Virus record (IMG/VR): IMGVR_UViG_3300005617_000028
Location: 62,001 to 126,000 of that record
Reading direction: 5' to 3' (one strand)
Source: a virus
DNA length: 64,000 bases
The notes beneath the pieces are model-generated. The model searched no databases and was not told the origin of the DNA. It saw only the letters and a program-made list of their open reading frames with translations. Of this stretch, positions 1-8,176 are shown piece after piece. Position numbers and translations under genes: made by a program. How positions within the stretch are numbered: the first letter of the stretch is position 1; each line of letters begins with the position of its first letter.

Positions 1-867
1 CAGCACGGTAAAGCATTCGGCTATGTCACCAGCCGGTTCGGTCGTAAGCTGCCCATCTGGGAATACAAATCAGACAAGCGTTGGATCTACCAGAAAGGCG
101 ACCGGGCCTGCGTCAACTACCCCATCCAGGGTGCCGCCACCGGGGACATGGTGAAGGCGATGATGGTCCGGGCCCGCATCGCGTTGCGCCGGGCCGGGCT
201 GCAGGACCGGGTGCACCTGGTGATGAACGTCCACGACGCGCTGGAGTTCTACGTCGACCAAACGGTGCTGCCTCAGCAGGTGATCGGGGTGCTCATGCCC
301 GCCATCACCATCGACGTACCGGGCTGGCCACCGCTGCATGCCGACTGGCACATCGCCAAACGCTGGGGCAGCCCGGTCAAGATCGAGATCACTGACGACG
401 GCCGTTACCTGGTGAAAGGCGACTCCGCGGTGCAGGAGCTGTCCCCGGCCGTGGAGGTCGACGACGACACCGGTGAGGAGGATCTGGATCTGGGCGAGAC
501 GGTCGACGCCGCCGTCATCCGCCAGGCTTTGGCCCTGGTCACCGCCAGCACCGAGGACTCCGCGGCCCGCGACGACGCTGACGGTACGGCCACCGACCAC
601 AATCCGCGGCGGGTCATCGTCGAACTACCGGAGATGCCGGTACAGGCCGCCTACGGCCAGTTCTGCGCCCTGCTGGCAGAGCGGCCCGGGCCGGATGTGC
701 TCACCCTGCGCACCCCGGAAGGGGACCTGGACATGGAACTGGAACACGGCACAGACCTGGGGCCCGCCGACGTGGGCGCGGTCGCCATCATCCTCGGCCC
801 GGTCAGTGTCTTCTACGACGCCGACACCGTCGAGCCGGCTGTGCTGGTGAAAAACCTAGTGCTGTGA
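1..867 (+). CDS. Family A DNA polymerase, C-terminal part (5' end outside window)
   Basis: The reading frame is open from base 1, so the gene begins to the left. The visible 288 residues hold the end of a polymerase I palm domain: NYPIQGAATGD at residues 39-49 and the catalytic motif C as VHDALEFYV near residue 78, where HD takes the place of the usual HDE. It should replicate the phage genome with the SSB, clamp and clamp loader found further right. After about residue 130 there is an extra tail of roughly 155 residues, with an acidic linker and then a compact domain containing FCALLAERPGPDVLTLRTPE. That tail is unusual for family A enzymes and resembles the C-terminal domain of bacterial DnaE by eye. 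The polymerase call is firm; the tail assignment is a guess. Confidence 0.93.
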   Translation, partial: QHGKAFGYVTSRFGRKLPIWEYKSDKRWIYQKGDRACVNYPIQGAATGDMVKAMMVRARIALRRAGLQDRVHLVMNVHDALEFYVDQTVLPQQVIGVLMPAITIDVPGWPPLHADWHIAKRWGSPVKIEITDDGRYLVKGDSAVQELSPAVEVDDDTGEEDLDLGETVDAAVIRQALALVTASTEDSAARDDADGTATDHNPRRVIVELPEMPVQAAYGQFCALLAERPGPDVLTLRTPEGDLDMELEHGTDLGPADVGAVAIILGPVSVFYDADTVEPAVLVKNLVL

Positions 868-906
868 CAGGCCGCAACCAGCCGCGCCGAGCAGGCAGTA
901 CATGGT

Positions 907-1203
907 GTGAGAGTGCGGCAGGGGTGGAGTGGCGAGGTTCAGCCCAACGTCTGGGCCAAGATCGATGTGGAGCTGGATGACGATGACCTGCGCCGGCTGC
1001 TGCACGCGGCCGGCCTGCCGGGCGTTGCGCCCGCTGACGTACCGACCGAGGTCGCGTTCCAGCTGCTCGACAACGAGGGCGAGCGGTTCGTGCTGGCCAA
1101 GCTGATGACCCGTTACGGCATGGCCGAGGAGCAGGGCCGGCCCCGCATGGTGGAGCTGAACGCCAGCAAGGTGCGCGCGCTCGACCGGCTGCGCTCGCCG
1201 TGA
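907..1203 (+). CDS. Small unknown protein downstream of the polymerase
   Basis: 98 residues from a GTG start. The protein is acidic and helical, with a run DVELDDDDLRRLL near residue 20 and no recognisable catalytic motif. It follows the polymerase by 39 bases and its stop overlaps the GTG of the next gene, so it is probably co-transcribed with the replication genes. No Shine-Dalgarno site is obvious before the GTG, and another GTG two codons later is possible. Function is not recognised. Confidence 0.7.
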   Translation: MRVRQGWSGEVQPNVWAKIDVELDDDDLRRLLHAAGLPGVAPADVPTEVAFQLLDNEGERFVLAKLMTRYGMAEEQGRPRMVELNASKVRALDRLRSP

Positions 1204-1691
1204 GCGCCGAGGTGATCGCCACGCTGGAGCGGTTCATGGAGGAGACCGGTCTGCTGCGCACCATGACCGAGCTGCCCCCGGTGGCGGCCACCGTCGGCGA
1301 GGTGCAGGCGTACCTGTTTGACGTACGCCGCCGCCAGGACCGGGTGGAGGAGCTGCTGCGCACCGCGATCCGGATCCGGGCCCGCGCCCACCGGGCCGCG
1401 ACCCGGCTGGACGCCTCCACCAACGACGCCTGGGACAGCGCCGCGGTCCGCGCCCGCTCCGCCGTGGTGCAGCCCGGTGACGGGTTCAGCTCCGCCCGGG
1501 AACGGGCCGCTGAAGCGAATCTGGTCGTGCTCGACCAGCGGGTGGTGGCCCGCCGAGCCGCCGAGCTGGCCCACGTGTGTGACGAGGCGGTGGAGTTTCT
1601 GCGGATTGCGTTCCGGGGTCTGGACGGGCTGCGCTACGACATCACCCAGCTGTTGCGCACGTATCTGCTGGAGACGCACCTGGAGCGGTGA
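1200..1691 (+). CDS. Helical unknown protein
   Basis: 163 residues, starting at a GTG that overlaps the stop of the preceding gene (GTGA). Almost entirely predicted helix, rich in Arg, Ala, Glu and Leu, with a likely coiled-coil core (residues about 35-75 and 105-160). No cysteine pairs, membrane segment or nucleotide-binding motif are visible. Its place between the polymerase and the SSB suggests a role in replication or its control, but this is only context. Confidence 0.72.
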   Translation: MSAEVIATLERFMEETGLLRTMTELPPVAATVGEVQAYLFDVRRRQDRVEELLRTAIRIRARAHRAATRLDASTNDAWDSAAVRARSAVVQPGDGFSSARERAAEANLVVLDQRVVARRAAELAHVCDEAVEFLRIAFRGLDGLRYDITQLLRTYLLETHLER

Positions 1692-1770
1692 GGCCCAGAC
1701 GGGAAAACCGTGTGGTGTGGACGGTAGAGATGGGTGCCGGGGGTACCGGATTTCCGGTAGGGGAGCGACC

Positions 1771-2115
1771 GTGTTGACCGACGACGACAGCTGCGAAGAC
1801 CACCAGGCCGCCGGCCGGCAGCCGCACCGGCTGTGTGTACTGCTGCGCCAGCTCCGGCACGCGGCCAAACTCAGCCTCGCCGACTTCGAAACCCAGTTCG
1901 GCATCAATGTCGGGGCGTACGAACGCGGCGACCGGATGCCACCCCTGGACCGGCTGGAGGCCGTCCTGAGCTGCTACGGCTACGGGCTGCAGGCCGTCGC
2001 TGGCAACACCTCGGCGGTACGCCTGCCCACCGACATCGTGGCCGAGCTGCGGGCCATCGCCGATCAACTGGAGACCGCCCATGATCTGCGCCAGCTGTCA
2101 CACGCAGCCCCATGA
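1771..2115 (+). CDS. XRE-family helix-turn-helix DNA-binding protein
   Basis: 114 residues from a GTG with a good ribosome site (AGGGGAG) about 8 bases upstream. Residues about 20-65 form a typical XRE helix-turn-helix: LRQLRHAAKLSLADFETQFG followed by VGAYERGDRMPPLDRLEAVLSCYG, including the ERG..P.L.rL pattern. The family binds palindromic operators as a dimer. It is the best candidate in the window for a phage regulator, for example of the palindromic operators in the accessory region, but nothing links them directly. The open frame extends much further upstream; the GTG is chosen because of the ribosome site and because the upstream part is a shadow of the previous gene. Confidence 0.82.
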   Translation: MLTDDDSCEDHQAAGRQPHRLCVLLRQLRHAAKLSLADFETQFGINVGAYERGDRMPPLDRLEAVLSCYGYGLQAVAGNTSAVRLPTDIVAELRAIADQLETAHDLRQLSHAAP

Positions 2116-2341
2116 CCCGAGCGACTGCGAACACCCGCGCACCTGCCCCTGCCAGCACCGCCCACCCCACCCAGGACAGCAGATGACCTTCCCGATGCTG
2201 GCCAAGAGCCTGGCCACATTCGGCCGGGACCTCCGCGCCCTACTACCACTGCGGTCGAGTACCGCCCGCCCCGACACCGCCGAACCGCCAGACAGCCAGC
2301 AACCGAAACATCCACGGGGGAACCACCATGCCGCAGATTGA
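2081..2341 (+). CDS. Small cysteine-rich protein
   Basis: 86 residues from an ATG inside the end of the XRE gene (35-base overlap), ending 14 bases into the SSB gene. The N-terminus has CASCHTQPHDPSDCEHPRTC, a probable zinc-binding cluster (Cys3, Cys6, Cys16, Cys22 region). The remainder is low-complexity and proline-rich. Overlaps on both sides and the absence of a clear ribosome site make this less certain than its neighbours. Confidence 0.5.
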   Translation: MICASCHTQPHDPSDCEHPRTCPCQHRPPHPGQQMTFPMLAKSLATFGRDLRALLPLRSSTARPDTAEPPDSQQPKHPRGNHHAAD

Positions 2342-3491
2342 TTTCACACCGGAAAACAAGCGTGACAACGGGATCGACTTCAACTTCTTCAAACTGAAGG
2401 CGAATGAGACCGCCCGGGTGGTCATGTTGGAACACCCCACCTACGCCTGGGTGCACACCCTGCGTGCGCCGAAGATCGTCAACGGCCAGGCCGTCAAGAT
2501 CCGCAAGGAACGCAAGAACGGTGAGTCCTATGTGGACTTCGATCTGGATTTCATCGGCCGGCCGATGTGTCTGGGGGACCTCGGCATCATCGCCGACAAG
2601 GGCGTCGACCCGGGCAACTGCCCGATCTGCAAGGCGGCCAAGGACGGCGCCGAGGTCAGCGCGCCGGAGCGCCGCTTCGCGGTCAACCTGATCCGTTACG
2701 GGCTCGACCACGGCGGCAAACCCATCATCCCGTTCGCCTGCGCGTGTGTGGTGTGGTGTTTCACCGAGGGCTACTACGACAAGCTGTACAAGATCCAGGA
2801 GGAGCACGGGGAGCTGCGCGGCCGGGACCTGCTGCTCGGCCCGTGCCAGATCCCGGAGAGCTTCCAGCGTTTCGACGTCAACCCCGGCGCCCGCAGCGTC
2901 TGGCAGCTCAACGACCAGATCAAAGAACTGGTGCTGGAGACGTACCGCAACAACCGGGCCGACAACCTGGAACGGGCCTGTGGTCGCACCGCCGAGCGCC
3001 GCTACGTGGAACGGGATCTGGAAACCCTGGACCAGCGGTGGGCGGTGGCCCGCGGTGCCCCGGTACCCGACCCCTCCGCCGCGTTGGCGGGAACCGAATT
3101 CCCCAACCTGACCCAGGGACTCGACGACCTGCTGGGGGCGACGGCAACACCGTTGCAGGCCGTACCGGCACAGTCCGCGCCCGTCCAGCCGGCGGTGACC
3201 ACCGTGACCGCTGCCGCGACACCGGCGGTGGTGGACCTGGGTGGTCTGCTGGACGGGCTCGGCACCACCCCGGCGGCACCGGTAGCGGCACCGGTGGCGG
3301 TATCCCCGCCCCCGGATCTGGCCGCCCTGTTCGCGCCCGGCCCCCAGGCGGTGGAGACGGAACCGCTGTCCTTCGGCGCGCTCGCCCCCGCCACCGCTCC
3401 AGCATCAGCACCAGCGCCTGAGCCGGTACCGGCATCCGCTGCGGCGGAGCCGGCGATCGACTTCGACCAGCTGTTGGCCAATCTGAGGTAG
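2328..3491 (+). CDS. Single-stranded DNA-binding protein, T4 gp32-like
   Basis: 387 residues from an ATG preceded by GGGGGAA. The N-terminal basic part is followed by an OB-type core with a probable zinc site (CPICKAAKDG near residue 105), as in T4 gp32-like SSBs of large phages. Residues about 265-375 are a long Ala/Pro/Val-rich linker, and the end is acidic and hydrophobic (IDFDQLLANLR), the usual tip by which SSBs recruit polymerase and recombination partners. It should coat single-stranded DNA at forks and during RecA-mediated exchange. The long linker is larger than in gp32. The strong hairpin just after the stop ends this operon. Confidence 0.85.
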   Translation: MPQIDFTPENKRDNGIDFNFFKLKANETARVVMLEHPTYAWVHTLRAPKIVNGQAVKIRKERKNGESYVDFDLDFIGRPMCLGDLGIIADKGVDPGNCPICKAAKDGAEVSAPERRFAVNLIRYGLDHGGKPIIPFACACVVWCFTEGYYDKLYKIQEEHGELRGRDLLLGPCQIPESFQRFDVNPGARSVWQLNDQIKELVLETYRNNRADNLERACGRTAERRYVERDLETLDQRWAVARGAPVPDPSAALAGTEFPNLTQGLDDLLGATATPLQAVPAQSAPVQPAVTTVTAAATPAVVDLGGLLDGLGTTPAAPVAAPVAVSPPPDLAALFAPGPQAVETEPLSFGALAPATAPASAPAPEPVPASAAAEPAIDFDQLLANLR

Positions 3492-3502
3492 AAACACCAA
3501 CG

Positions 3503-3541
3503 CCGAGCGCCGGGGAGAACCACCCGCTCCCCGGCGCTCGG
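3503..3541. terminator. Bidirectional terminator hairpin
   Basis: A perfect 15-bp GC-rich stem (3503-3517 with 3527-3541) closes a 9-base loop. It lies between the convergent SSB gene and the small minus-strand gene, so it can stop transcription from both sides. No T tract follows, as is common in high-GC genomes. Confidence 0.8.
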
Positions 3542-3554
3542 TGTGCCCGACTGA

Positions 3555-3797
3555 TCAGAGGCCGTCGATACCCGGGTCGAATTCGGGCTCGCCTTCTGCC
3601 CCTCCCGCGTCGTCGGCGGTGGGTTCGGGGCCGGACACGTTGGCCAGCAGGTCCACCGTGCCGTGGAACGTGGTGACGAGGGTCGCGGTGTAGGGACCTG
3701 CCGCGTCGGATGTCAGCGCCGCCCGCAGGTCATCGATCAGGAACTGCTCATCGTCGGCGTTTTCGGCCGTACCGGTGGCATTGAGTGACCAGGTCAT
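3555..3797 (-). CDS. Small unknown protein
   Basis: 80 residues on the minus strand. The ATG at 3797 is chosen because a strong ribosome site (CGGAGGT) lies 9-10 bases upstream; the open frame continues 34 codons further without one. The C-terminal third is acidic (EPTADDAGGAEGEPEFDPG). It is the only minus-strand gene in the left 28 kb and diverges from the endolysin gene. Function is not recognised. Confidence 0.68.
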   Translation of the reverse strand: MTWSLNATGTAENADDEQFLIDDLRAALTSDAAGPYTATLVTTFHGTVDLLANVSGPEPTADDAGGAEGEPEFDPGIDGL

Positions 3798-3928
3798 TGC
3801 AGGGGACCTCCGAAGCTGGGGAATGTACATCTTGACCGGGTATACCATGAAAAGTGGCTTCAGCCCTCGTTTCCGTGCGGTGGGCGTGCCGAGCTTCACC
3901 TCTAGCCCCAGAGAGCAGCGCGCCGCTC

Positions 3929-4945
3929 ATGGCCACCAAGACCCATTTGGACCTCCCGTTCCGCCAGGCGGCAGGGGACGGCGGCCGTCGCAGCCTCACC
4001 CAGCTGCTGGTCATCCACGCCACCGACAACCCCGGCGCCGACAACCCGAAGACCCAGATCGACGAGGCCGCCGAAAACGAGGCCGGCTACGCCACCCACC
4101 GCCACGACCGGATCTCCGCCCACGCCGTCATCGACGACGACTCGGCCATCCAGACCTTGCTGCTGGACCACGTCGCGTACGGCTGCTACCCCACCGGCAA
4201 TTCCCGCAGCATTCAGCTGGAACTGGCCGGCCGCTCCGGGCATCTGTCCCCGGCCACCATCACCCGCGCCGCCAACCTGTCCGCCATCATCTGCCATCTG
4301 TGGGCCCTGCCGATCCGCAAGGTTGTCCCCGCCGACATGCGCCGGGGTGTCAAAGGCATCTGCGGCCACGTGGATGTCACCACCAGCTGGCATACCGGCC
4401 GCGACCACGGAGCCGACCACACCGACCCGGGCAGCAACTTCCCGTGGACGTCGTTCATCGGCCAGATCCGCCAGATCACCGCCAAGCTGTACGCGCCGCA
4501 CGCGCCGGCCATCGTCCACCCCGCCGCGCCACATCTGGTCGTACCCGCGCCCGCCATCCCGCGCCCGGCGGCCCCCGCCGCGCCGGCCGTGGCGCACCCT
4601 GCCGTACCACACAGCGTTCCGCTGCCAACGGCGCCGACCTACGACACCATCACCACCATCGTCGGTGACCGTCTGGATCTGCTGGCCCGCACCTTCTACG
4701 GTGACCCGGCGAAGGCGGAGCAGATCAAGGCCGACAACCACCTGGTGTCCGACACCCTCACCCCAGGCCAGAAGCTGCGTATCCGCCAGCCCCACAAGCC
4801 GGTGTACCGCGTGGCGCCCGGCGACACCGCCTGGGGCGTGGCCAAGAAGGGTCACCTGCTGTTGTCGGTGCTGACCACGCTGAATCAGCACCGGGTACCC
4901 GACATGAGCAAGCTGCCGGTAGGTATCTGGCTGCGCACCGCCTAA
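3929..4945 (+). CDS. Endolysin: N-acetylmuramoyl-L-alanine amidase with LysM domains
   Basis: 338 residues if started at ATG 3929; a GTG at 3854 would add 25 residues that do not look like a domain. Residues about 20-190 form an amidase_2/PGRP domain: VIHATDN (His30 as a zinc ligand), SIQLELAG, and GHVDVTTSWHTGRDHGADHTDPG carrying the later zinc ligands. A Pro/Ala-rich linker leads to one clear LysM repeat (GDRLDLLARTFYGDPAKAEQI, about 240-290) and a second, degenerate one to the end (YRVAPGDTAWGVAKKG). It should cut the amide between MurNAc and the stem peptide at lysis. It has no signal peptide, so it needs a holin; no holin gene sits beside it. It lies among replication genes, far from the virion module. 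Confidence 0.9.
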   Translation: MATKTHLDLPFRQAAGDGGRRSLTQLLVIHATDNPGADNPKTQIDEAAENEAGYATHRHDRISAHAVIDDDSAIQTLLLDHVAYGCYPTGNSRSIQLELAGRSGHLSPATITRAANLSAIICHLWALPIRKVVPADMRRGVKGICGHVDVTTSWHTGRDHGADHTDPGSNFPWTSFIGQIRQITAKLYAPHAPAIVHPAAPHLVVPAPAIPRPAAPAAPAVAHPAVPHSVPLPTAPTYDTITTIVGDRLDLLARTFYGDPAKAEQIKADNHLVSDTLTPGQKLRIRQPHKPVYRVAPGDTAWGVAKKGHLLLSVLTTLNQHRVPDMSKLPVGIWLRTA

Positions 4946-4987
4946 GCCCGAACCGCAAAACAGGGCCCGCTGGCGGTAGAAGACGGC

Positions 4988-5212
4988 GTGATAGACGACG
5001 CGACATTGGACGAGTGGACCCGTTACGCCTATCAGGCGTATGGGGAGAACACCGGCTTCAAGAATTTCCAGGGCAACCCGATGCCCTCCTTCGACGACCT
5101 GACGCAAACCAATCAGGACGCCTGGCGGGCCGCGGTGGTCGGGGTGGTGGGCCTGGCGTTGGCCGCCAACCAGATGCAGCTCACGACCGAGCCCGGCCAG
5201 GACCGTTCGTGA
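4988..5212 (+). CDS. Small unknown protein
   Basis: 74 residues from a GTG. The start sits 13 bases after a GGTAG element shared with two other genes (see findings) and lacks a clear ribosome site, so it may be translated from a leaderless message. Central WTRYAYQAYGENTG and a hydrophobic helix VVGVVGLALAA near the C-terminus. The stop overlaps the next GTG. Function unknown. Confidence 0.68.
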   Translation: MIDDATLDEWTRYAYQAYGENTGFKNFQGNPMPSFDDLTQTNQDAWRAAVVGVVGLALAANQMQLTTEPGQDRS

Positions 5213-5505
5213 TCGACGACGCCGAGCAGTATTCGCCGGGCACGCTCACCGAAGCCGAACACCAGGCGATGCAGTTGACCGCGCAGCTGGCCAACGCGCT
5301 GGCGCACATCGTCGGGGATGACCTGACCCGTCTCAACGACCTGCGGGAAGTGCTCGGCCATGTGCACGCCGTTCAACACGCGGTGCTGAGCCAGGCCGCC
5401 GCGCGGGCCTACCCGCACCGTTACCGCCTCCTCGGCGGGGCGCCCATACCCGTCCTGTTCACCGAGAACCGCGAGGACAGCCCCGCCGTGGCGGGCCCTC
5501 GGTGA
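5209..5505 (+). CDS. Small unknown helical protein
   Basis: 98 residues from the GTG that overlaps the preceding stop. Helical, with AEHQAMQLTAQLANALAHIV near residue 20, and a conserved-looking ending RAYPHRYRLLGGAPIPVLF. It overlaps the resolvase start by 4 bases. A longer open frame begins at 5014 but its first part is a shadow of the previous gene. Function unknown. Confidence 0.65.
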   Translation: MIDDAEQYSPGTLTEAEHQAMQLTAQLANALAHIVGDDLTRLNDLREVLGHVHAVQHAVLSQAAARAYPHRYRLLGGAPIPVLFTENREDSPAVAGPR

Positions 5506-6071
5506 CGGTGCTCGCCGTGGACCTGGCCGCCCGGTACTCGGCGGCCTGCCGGCTGGACCTGACCGACGGAACCGTGCTGCAGCAGTGGGATTCGTGGGGC
5601 CGCACCGAAGACGACTTCATCCTGAGCCTGGTCCAGCCGTGGATGGACAGCCCGGGCCAGGCGCCGGCCGCGATGGTGGTGGAGGACCTGCCGCACCGGC
5701 TGCCGTTCGCCGCCCTGGTGAAACGGGTGTGCCGTCTGCAGGGCCGCATCCTGGACCGGATGGGTGATCAGATCGGTGAGGTGGTGTTTCTGCCGCCGGC
5801 GGTGTGGCGCCGGGCGTACGCCGGCCTCAAACGCGGCACCGGTCCCGACGCCGTCGTACCGGCAGCGGCCGAACTGGGCTACCAGGCACCCGGCCTGGCG
5901 CACCGCTGTCTGCGGGCGGGCGACAAGGCGATCGCCCGCAAGGTGGCTACCGACTACTGCGCCGCGTACCTGATCGGCACCTGGGCCGTGGCGACCTGGC
6001 AGAACACCCACACCTTCGACGCCGCCGGCACATCCCGCTACACCGACCCGACCATGAGGAGCGCCACATGA
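5502..6071 (+). CDS. RuvC-like Holliday junction resolvase
   Basis: 189 residues from a GTG overlapping the previous stop. It begins LAVDLAARYSAACRLD, the RuvC/RNase H-fold first strand with Asp7. A second acidic residue is in VVEDLPH (Glu61) and a third in KVATDYCAAYLIGTWA (Asp151), matching the order of the RuvC active site. LPPAVWRR and RAGDKAIARK lie between, as in RuvC-type proteins. The enzyme should resolve branched DNA before packaging. It overlaps the RecA-like gene directly downstream, which fits a recombination operon. Confidence 0.82.
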   Translation: MTVLAVDLAARYSAACRLDLTDGTVLQQWDSWGRTEDDFILSLVQPWMDSPGQAPAAMVVEDLPHRLPFAALVKRVCRLQGRILDRMGDQIGEVVFLPPAVWRRAYAGLKRGTGPDAVVPAAAELGYQAPGLAHRCLRAGDKAIARKVATDYCAAYLIGTWAVATWQNTHTFDAAGTSRYTDPTMRSAT

Positions 6072-7246
6072 GCATGGGCGAGGCGCTGAAAGACATCGCC
6101 AAGAAGTTCGACCTACGGGTGGGTCCGCCCTCAGTGATCGTGGAAACGGTGGGCCGGCTGTCCACCGGCAACCTGGCCATCAACCATGTCACCGGCGGTG
6201 GTCTGCCCGTCGGGCGCAGCATCGAGCTGTACGGCGTGGAATCATCCGGCAAGACGACCACCGGCTTGCAGGCCGCCGCCCAGCTGCAACCCAAACTGAT
6301 CGCCGCCGGTAGCACCGAACACATCCTGTACCTGGACTTCGAGCATTCCTTCGACCCCGACTACGCGCAGGCGCTGGGCATCGACCACGAACACCCGACG
6401 TTTCTGCTCGCCCAGCCGCACAGCATGGAGCAGGGCGCTGAAGCCGCGCTGAAACTCATCGAAACCGGCCTGGTCCGACTGTCCATCTGGGACAGTGTGG
6501 CCGCGATGGCGCCTTTGAGCCGGCTGGAAGGTGACTTCGACCAGCGCACCGCCGCGATGAACAAGGCCCGGCTGATGTCCGGACTGATGCTGCAGATGAC
6601 CCCACTGCTGACCAAGTACCGTTCGACCGCTGTCTACATCAACCACCTCATGGAATCCATCGACATGAACGCCGTGCGGTCCAACCTGCCGCCGAAGGTG
6701 ACCACACCGGGCGGTCGGGCATTGAAGTACTACGCCAGTCTGCGGCTGGAGTACCGGCAGTTAGGCAGCACCAAGATCAAGTCTCTGGATTCGCTCACCG
6801 GCGAGATGGCCAACCGCGCCATCGCCTCCGTCATCCGCGTCAAATGCGTGAAAAGCAAGGTGTCCACACCGATGCGGGAAGCCGACGTGTGCGTGCGCTA
6901 CGGCCGCGGATTCGACAACGCCTGGTCGGCGCTGCAGGTCCTCACCGCCCACGGTGTCATCCCGAAAGCCACCGGCGGTTGGTACCGGTTCAATCAACCG
7001 TTGCAACACCCGGACATGGAAACCCCCGGCCGGTCCGGACCGTCCATCCACACCGAGGCGTCGGTGCTCGCCTTCGCCGACGAGCATCCGGAGTGGTCGG
7101 CCATCCTGGTCAGCGAAGCCGAACACCTGCTCGACCAGCTGGGCGACAAGGCGGTGGCCACCACTGACGTGGCCGTGGATCCGCTGGCCGTGGTGGAGGA
7201 GGACGACCCCCTGTCCGGCCTGGCCGCCGACGGGGCCCAGCCGTGA
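6068..7246 (+). CDS. RecA-like recombinase
   Basis: 392 residues from ATG 6068, with GAGGAG 13 bases upstream. The core shows Walker A GVESSGKT (residues 56-63), the RecA-type YLDFEHSFDPDY, Walker B in LVRLSIWDSVAAM (Asp near 143) and the loop region NHLMES. The C-terminus is acidic (VVEEDDPLSGLAADG). RecA-like proteins polymerise on single-stranded DNA and carry out strand exchange. Here it would act with the gp32-like SSB upstream and the resolvase whose gene it overlaps. The open frame runs further upstream, but that part is a shadow of the resolvase gene. Confidence 0.92.
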   Translation: MSMGEALKDIAKKFDLRVGPPSVIVETVGRLSTGNLAINHVTGGGLPVGRSIELYGVESSGKTTTGLQAAAQLQPKLIAAGSTEHILYLDFEHSFDPDYAQALGIDHEHPTFLLAQPHSMEQGAEAALKLIETGLVRLSIWDSVAAMAPLSRLEGDFDQRTAAMNKARLMSGLMLQMTPLLTKYRSTAVYINHLMESIDMNAVRSNLPPKVTTPGGRALKYYASLRLEYRQLGSTKIKSLDSLTGEMANRAIASVIRVKCVKSKVSTPMREADVCVRYGRGFDNAWSALQVLTAHGVIPKATGGWYRFNQPLQHPDMETPGRSGPSIHTEASVLAFADEHPEWSAILVSEAEHLLDQLGDKAVATTDVAVDPLAVVEEDDPLSGLAADGAQP

Positions 7247-7716
7247 GTACCCGCTATGCCGAACGCACCGAGGTGTCCAGCGACCGCAGCCGGGCCGAGA
7301 TCGAGGCGACCCTGCGCCGCTACGGCGCCTGCGCGTTCGGCTACGCCTGGGAGGACGCCGCCCGCTGCGCCCTGGTCATGTTCGAGATCGACGGGCGCCG
7401 GATCAGGTTCCGGCTGCCGCTGCCCGACCGCCACGATCGGGCATTCACCCACACCGCCAGTCGGCGGCTACCCCGCGACCAGGCGGCCCAGGACGCCGAA
7501 TACGAACGCGCTGTCCGGCAACGCTGGCGGGCGCTGGCCCTGGTCATCAAAGCGAAGCTGGAGGCGGTCGCCGCCGGCATCACCACGGTCCAGGACGAGT
7601 TCCTGGCCCAGATCGTGCTACCGGCAGGGCCCACGGTGGGGGAATGGCTCACACCCCAGCTGGATTCGGCCTACGCGGGCCACCAGCTACCCGCCCTGCT
7701 ACCCGGCTCCGGCTGA
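7243..7716 (+). CDS. Conserved phage protein next to RecA
   Basis: 157 residues from a GTG overlapping the RecA stop. The arrangement 'YGACAFGYAWEDA...' then 'MFEIDGRRIRFRLPLPDR', 'ERAVRQRWRALALVIKAKLE' and 'EFLAQIVLPAGPTVGEWL' matches a protein I have seen repeatedly beside recombination genes in actinobacteriophages. No enzyme motif is visible. The strongly basic middle helix could contact DNA. Function not known. Confidence 0.78.
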   Translation: MSTRYAERTEVSSDRSRAEIEATLRRYGACAFGYAWEDAARCALVMFEIDGRRIRFRLPLPDRHDRAFTHTASRRLPRDQAAQDAEYERAVRQRWRALALVIKAKLEAVAAGITTVQDEFLAQIVLPAGPTVGEWLTPQLDSAYAGHQLPALLPGSG

Positions 7717-7931
7717 TGCGCCACCTCATCCCCGACGACGGCGCACCGCACGCACCCACCAGCGAATGCGGCTGCGGACCCACCCTGCGCATGCGCCACA
7801 ACCGCCGAGAGATGGTCCACCACCGGCAGGCCACCCGGTCACCCGGACGGGGTGGTCCGTCACCACAGCGGATCACCACGGTTGAGCAGACCGGTACGCC
7901 GCCACCGGATTCGGGAGAGGACCCGCGATGA
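7716..7931 (+). CDS. Small unknown protein with a Cys-Gly-Cys motif
   Basis: 71 residues; the ATG overlaps the previous stop (TGATG). MRHLIPDDGAPHAP is followed by SECGCGPTLRMRHN, which may bind a metal, and a low-complexity tail. Similar short 'MRHL(V/I)P' proteins with a Cys-X-Cys motif occur in other actinophages. Function unknown. Confidence 0.65.
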   Translation: MRHLIPDDGAPHAPTSECGCGPTLRMRHNRREMVHHRQATRSPGRGGPSPQRITTVEQTGTPPPDSGEDPR

Positions 7932-8101
7932 TCACCCGCCGCCGCCACGTTCAGATGTGCCTGGGATGGATGTTCGCCGGTGGGGGTGCCGCCGCCCTGC
8001 TCGCGTTCGCGGACATGCCGTTTCCCGTCTGGGTGATCGTGTTCACCGGGCTGGCCCTGGGGGTCTGCTATCTGGATGCGCTGCTGCACAAGACGACGTA
8101 A
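7928..8101 (+). CDS. Small membrane protein
   Basis: 57 residues from ATG 7928, overlapping the previous stop. A basic N-terminus (ITRRRH) is followed by two hydrophobic stretches, about residues 9-26 and 30-50, separated by a short MPFPV turn. This gives a likely hairpin of two membrane helices. It could be a small holin-like or membrane-modifying protein, but the only evidence is hydrophobicity. Confidence 0.6.
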   Translation: MITRRRHVQMCLGWMFAGGGAAALLAFADMPFPVWVIVFTGLALGVCYLDALLHKTT

Positions 8102-8176
8102 TGACGGGGTGAAACCGGCCCTGCGGTTTTCGGTATTGACGGGGGAACCGAAACTGCCAGGGAAAGCGAGCCCACC

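Noticed and set aside
1318-1770. Upstream extension of the XRE gene frame
   Set aside because: It is the out-of-frame shadow of the gene at 1200-1691, and a good ribosome site precedes GTG 1771.
4213-4557. Minus-strand open frame opposite the endolysin
   Set aside because: Shadow of a well-supported gene; no ribosome site or recognisable product.
5804-6067. Upstream extension of the RecA-like gene
   Set aside because: It overlaps the resolvase gene out of frame, and ATG 6068 starts at the expected N-terminus.
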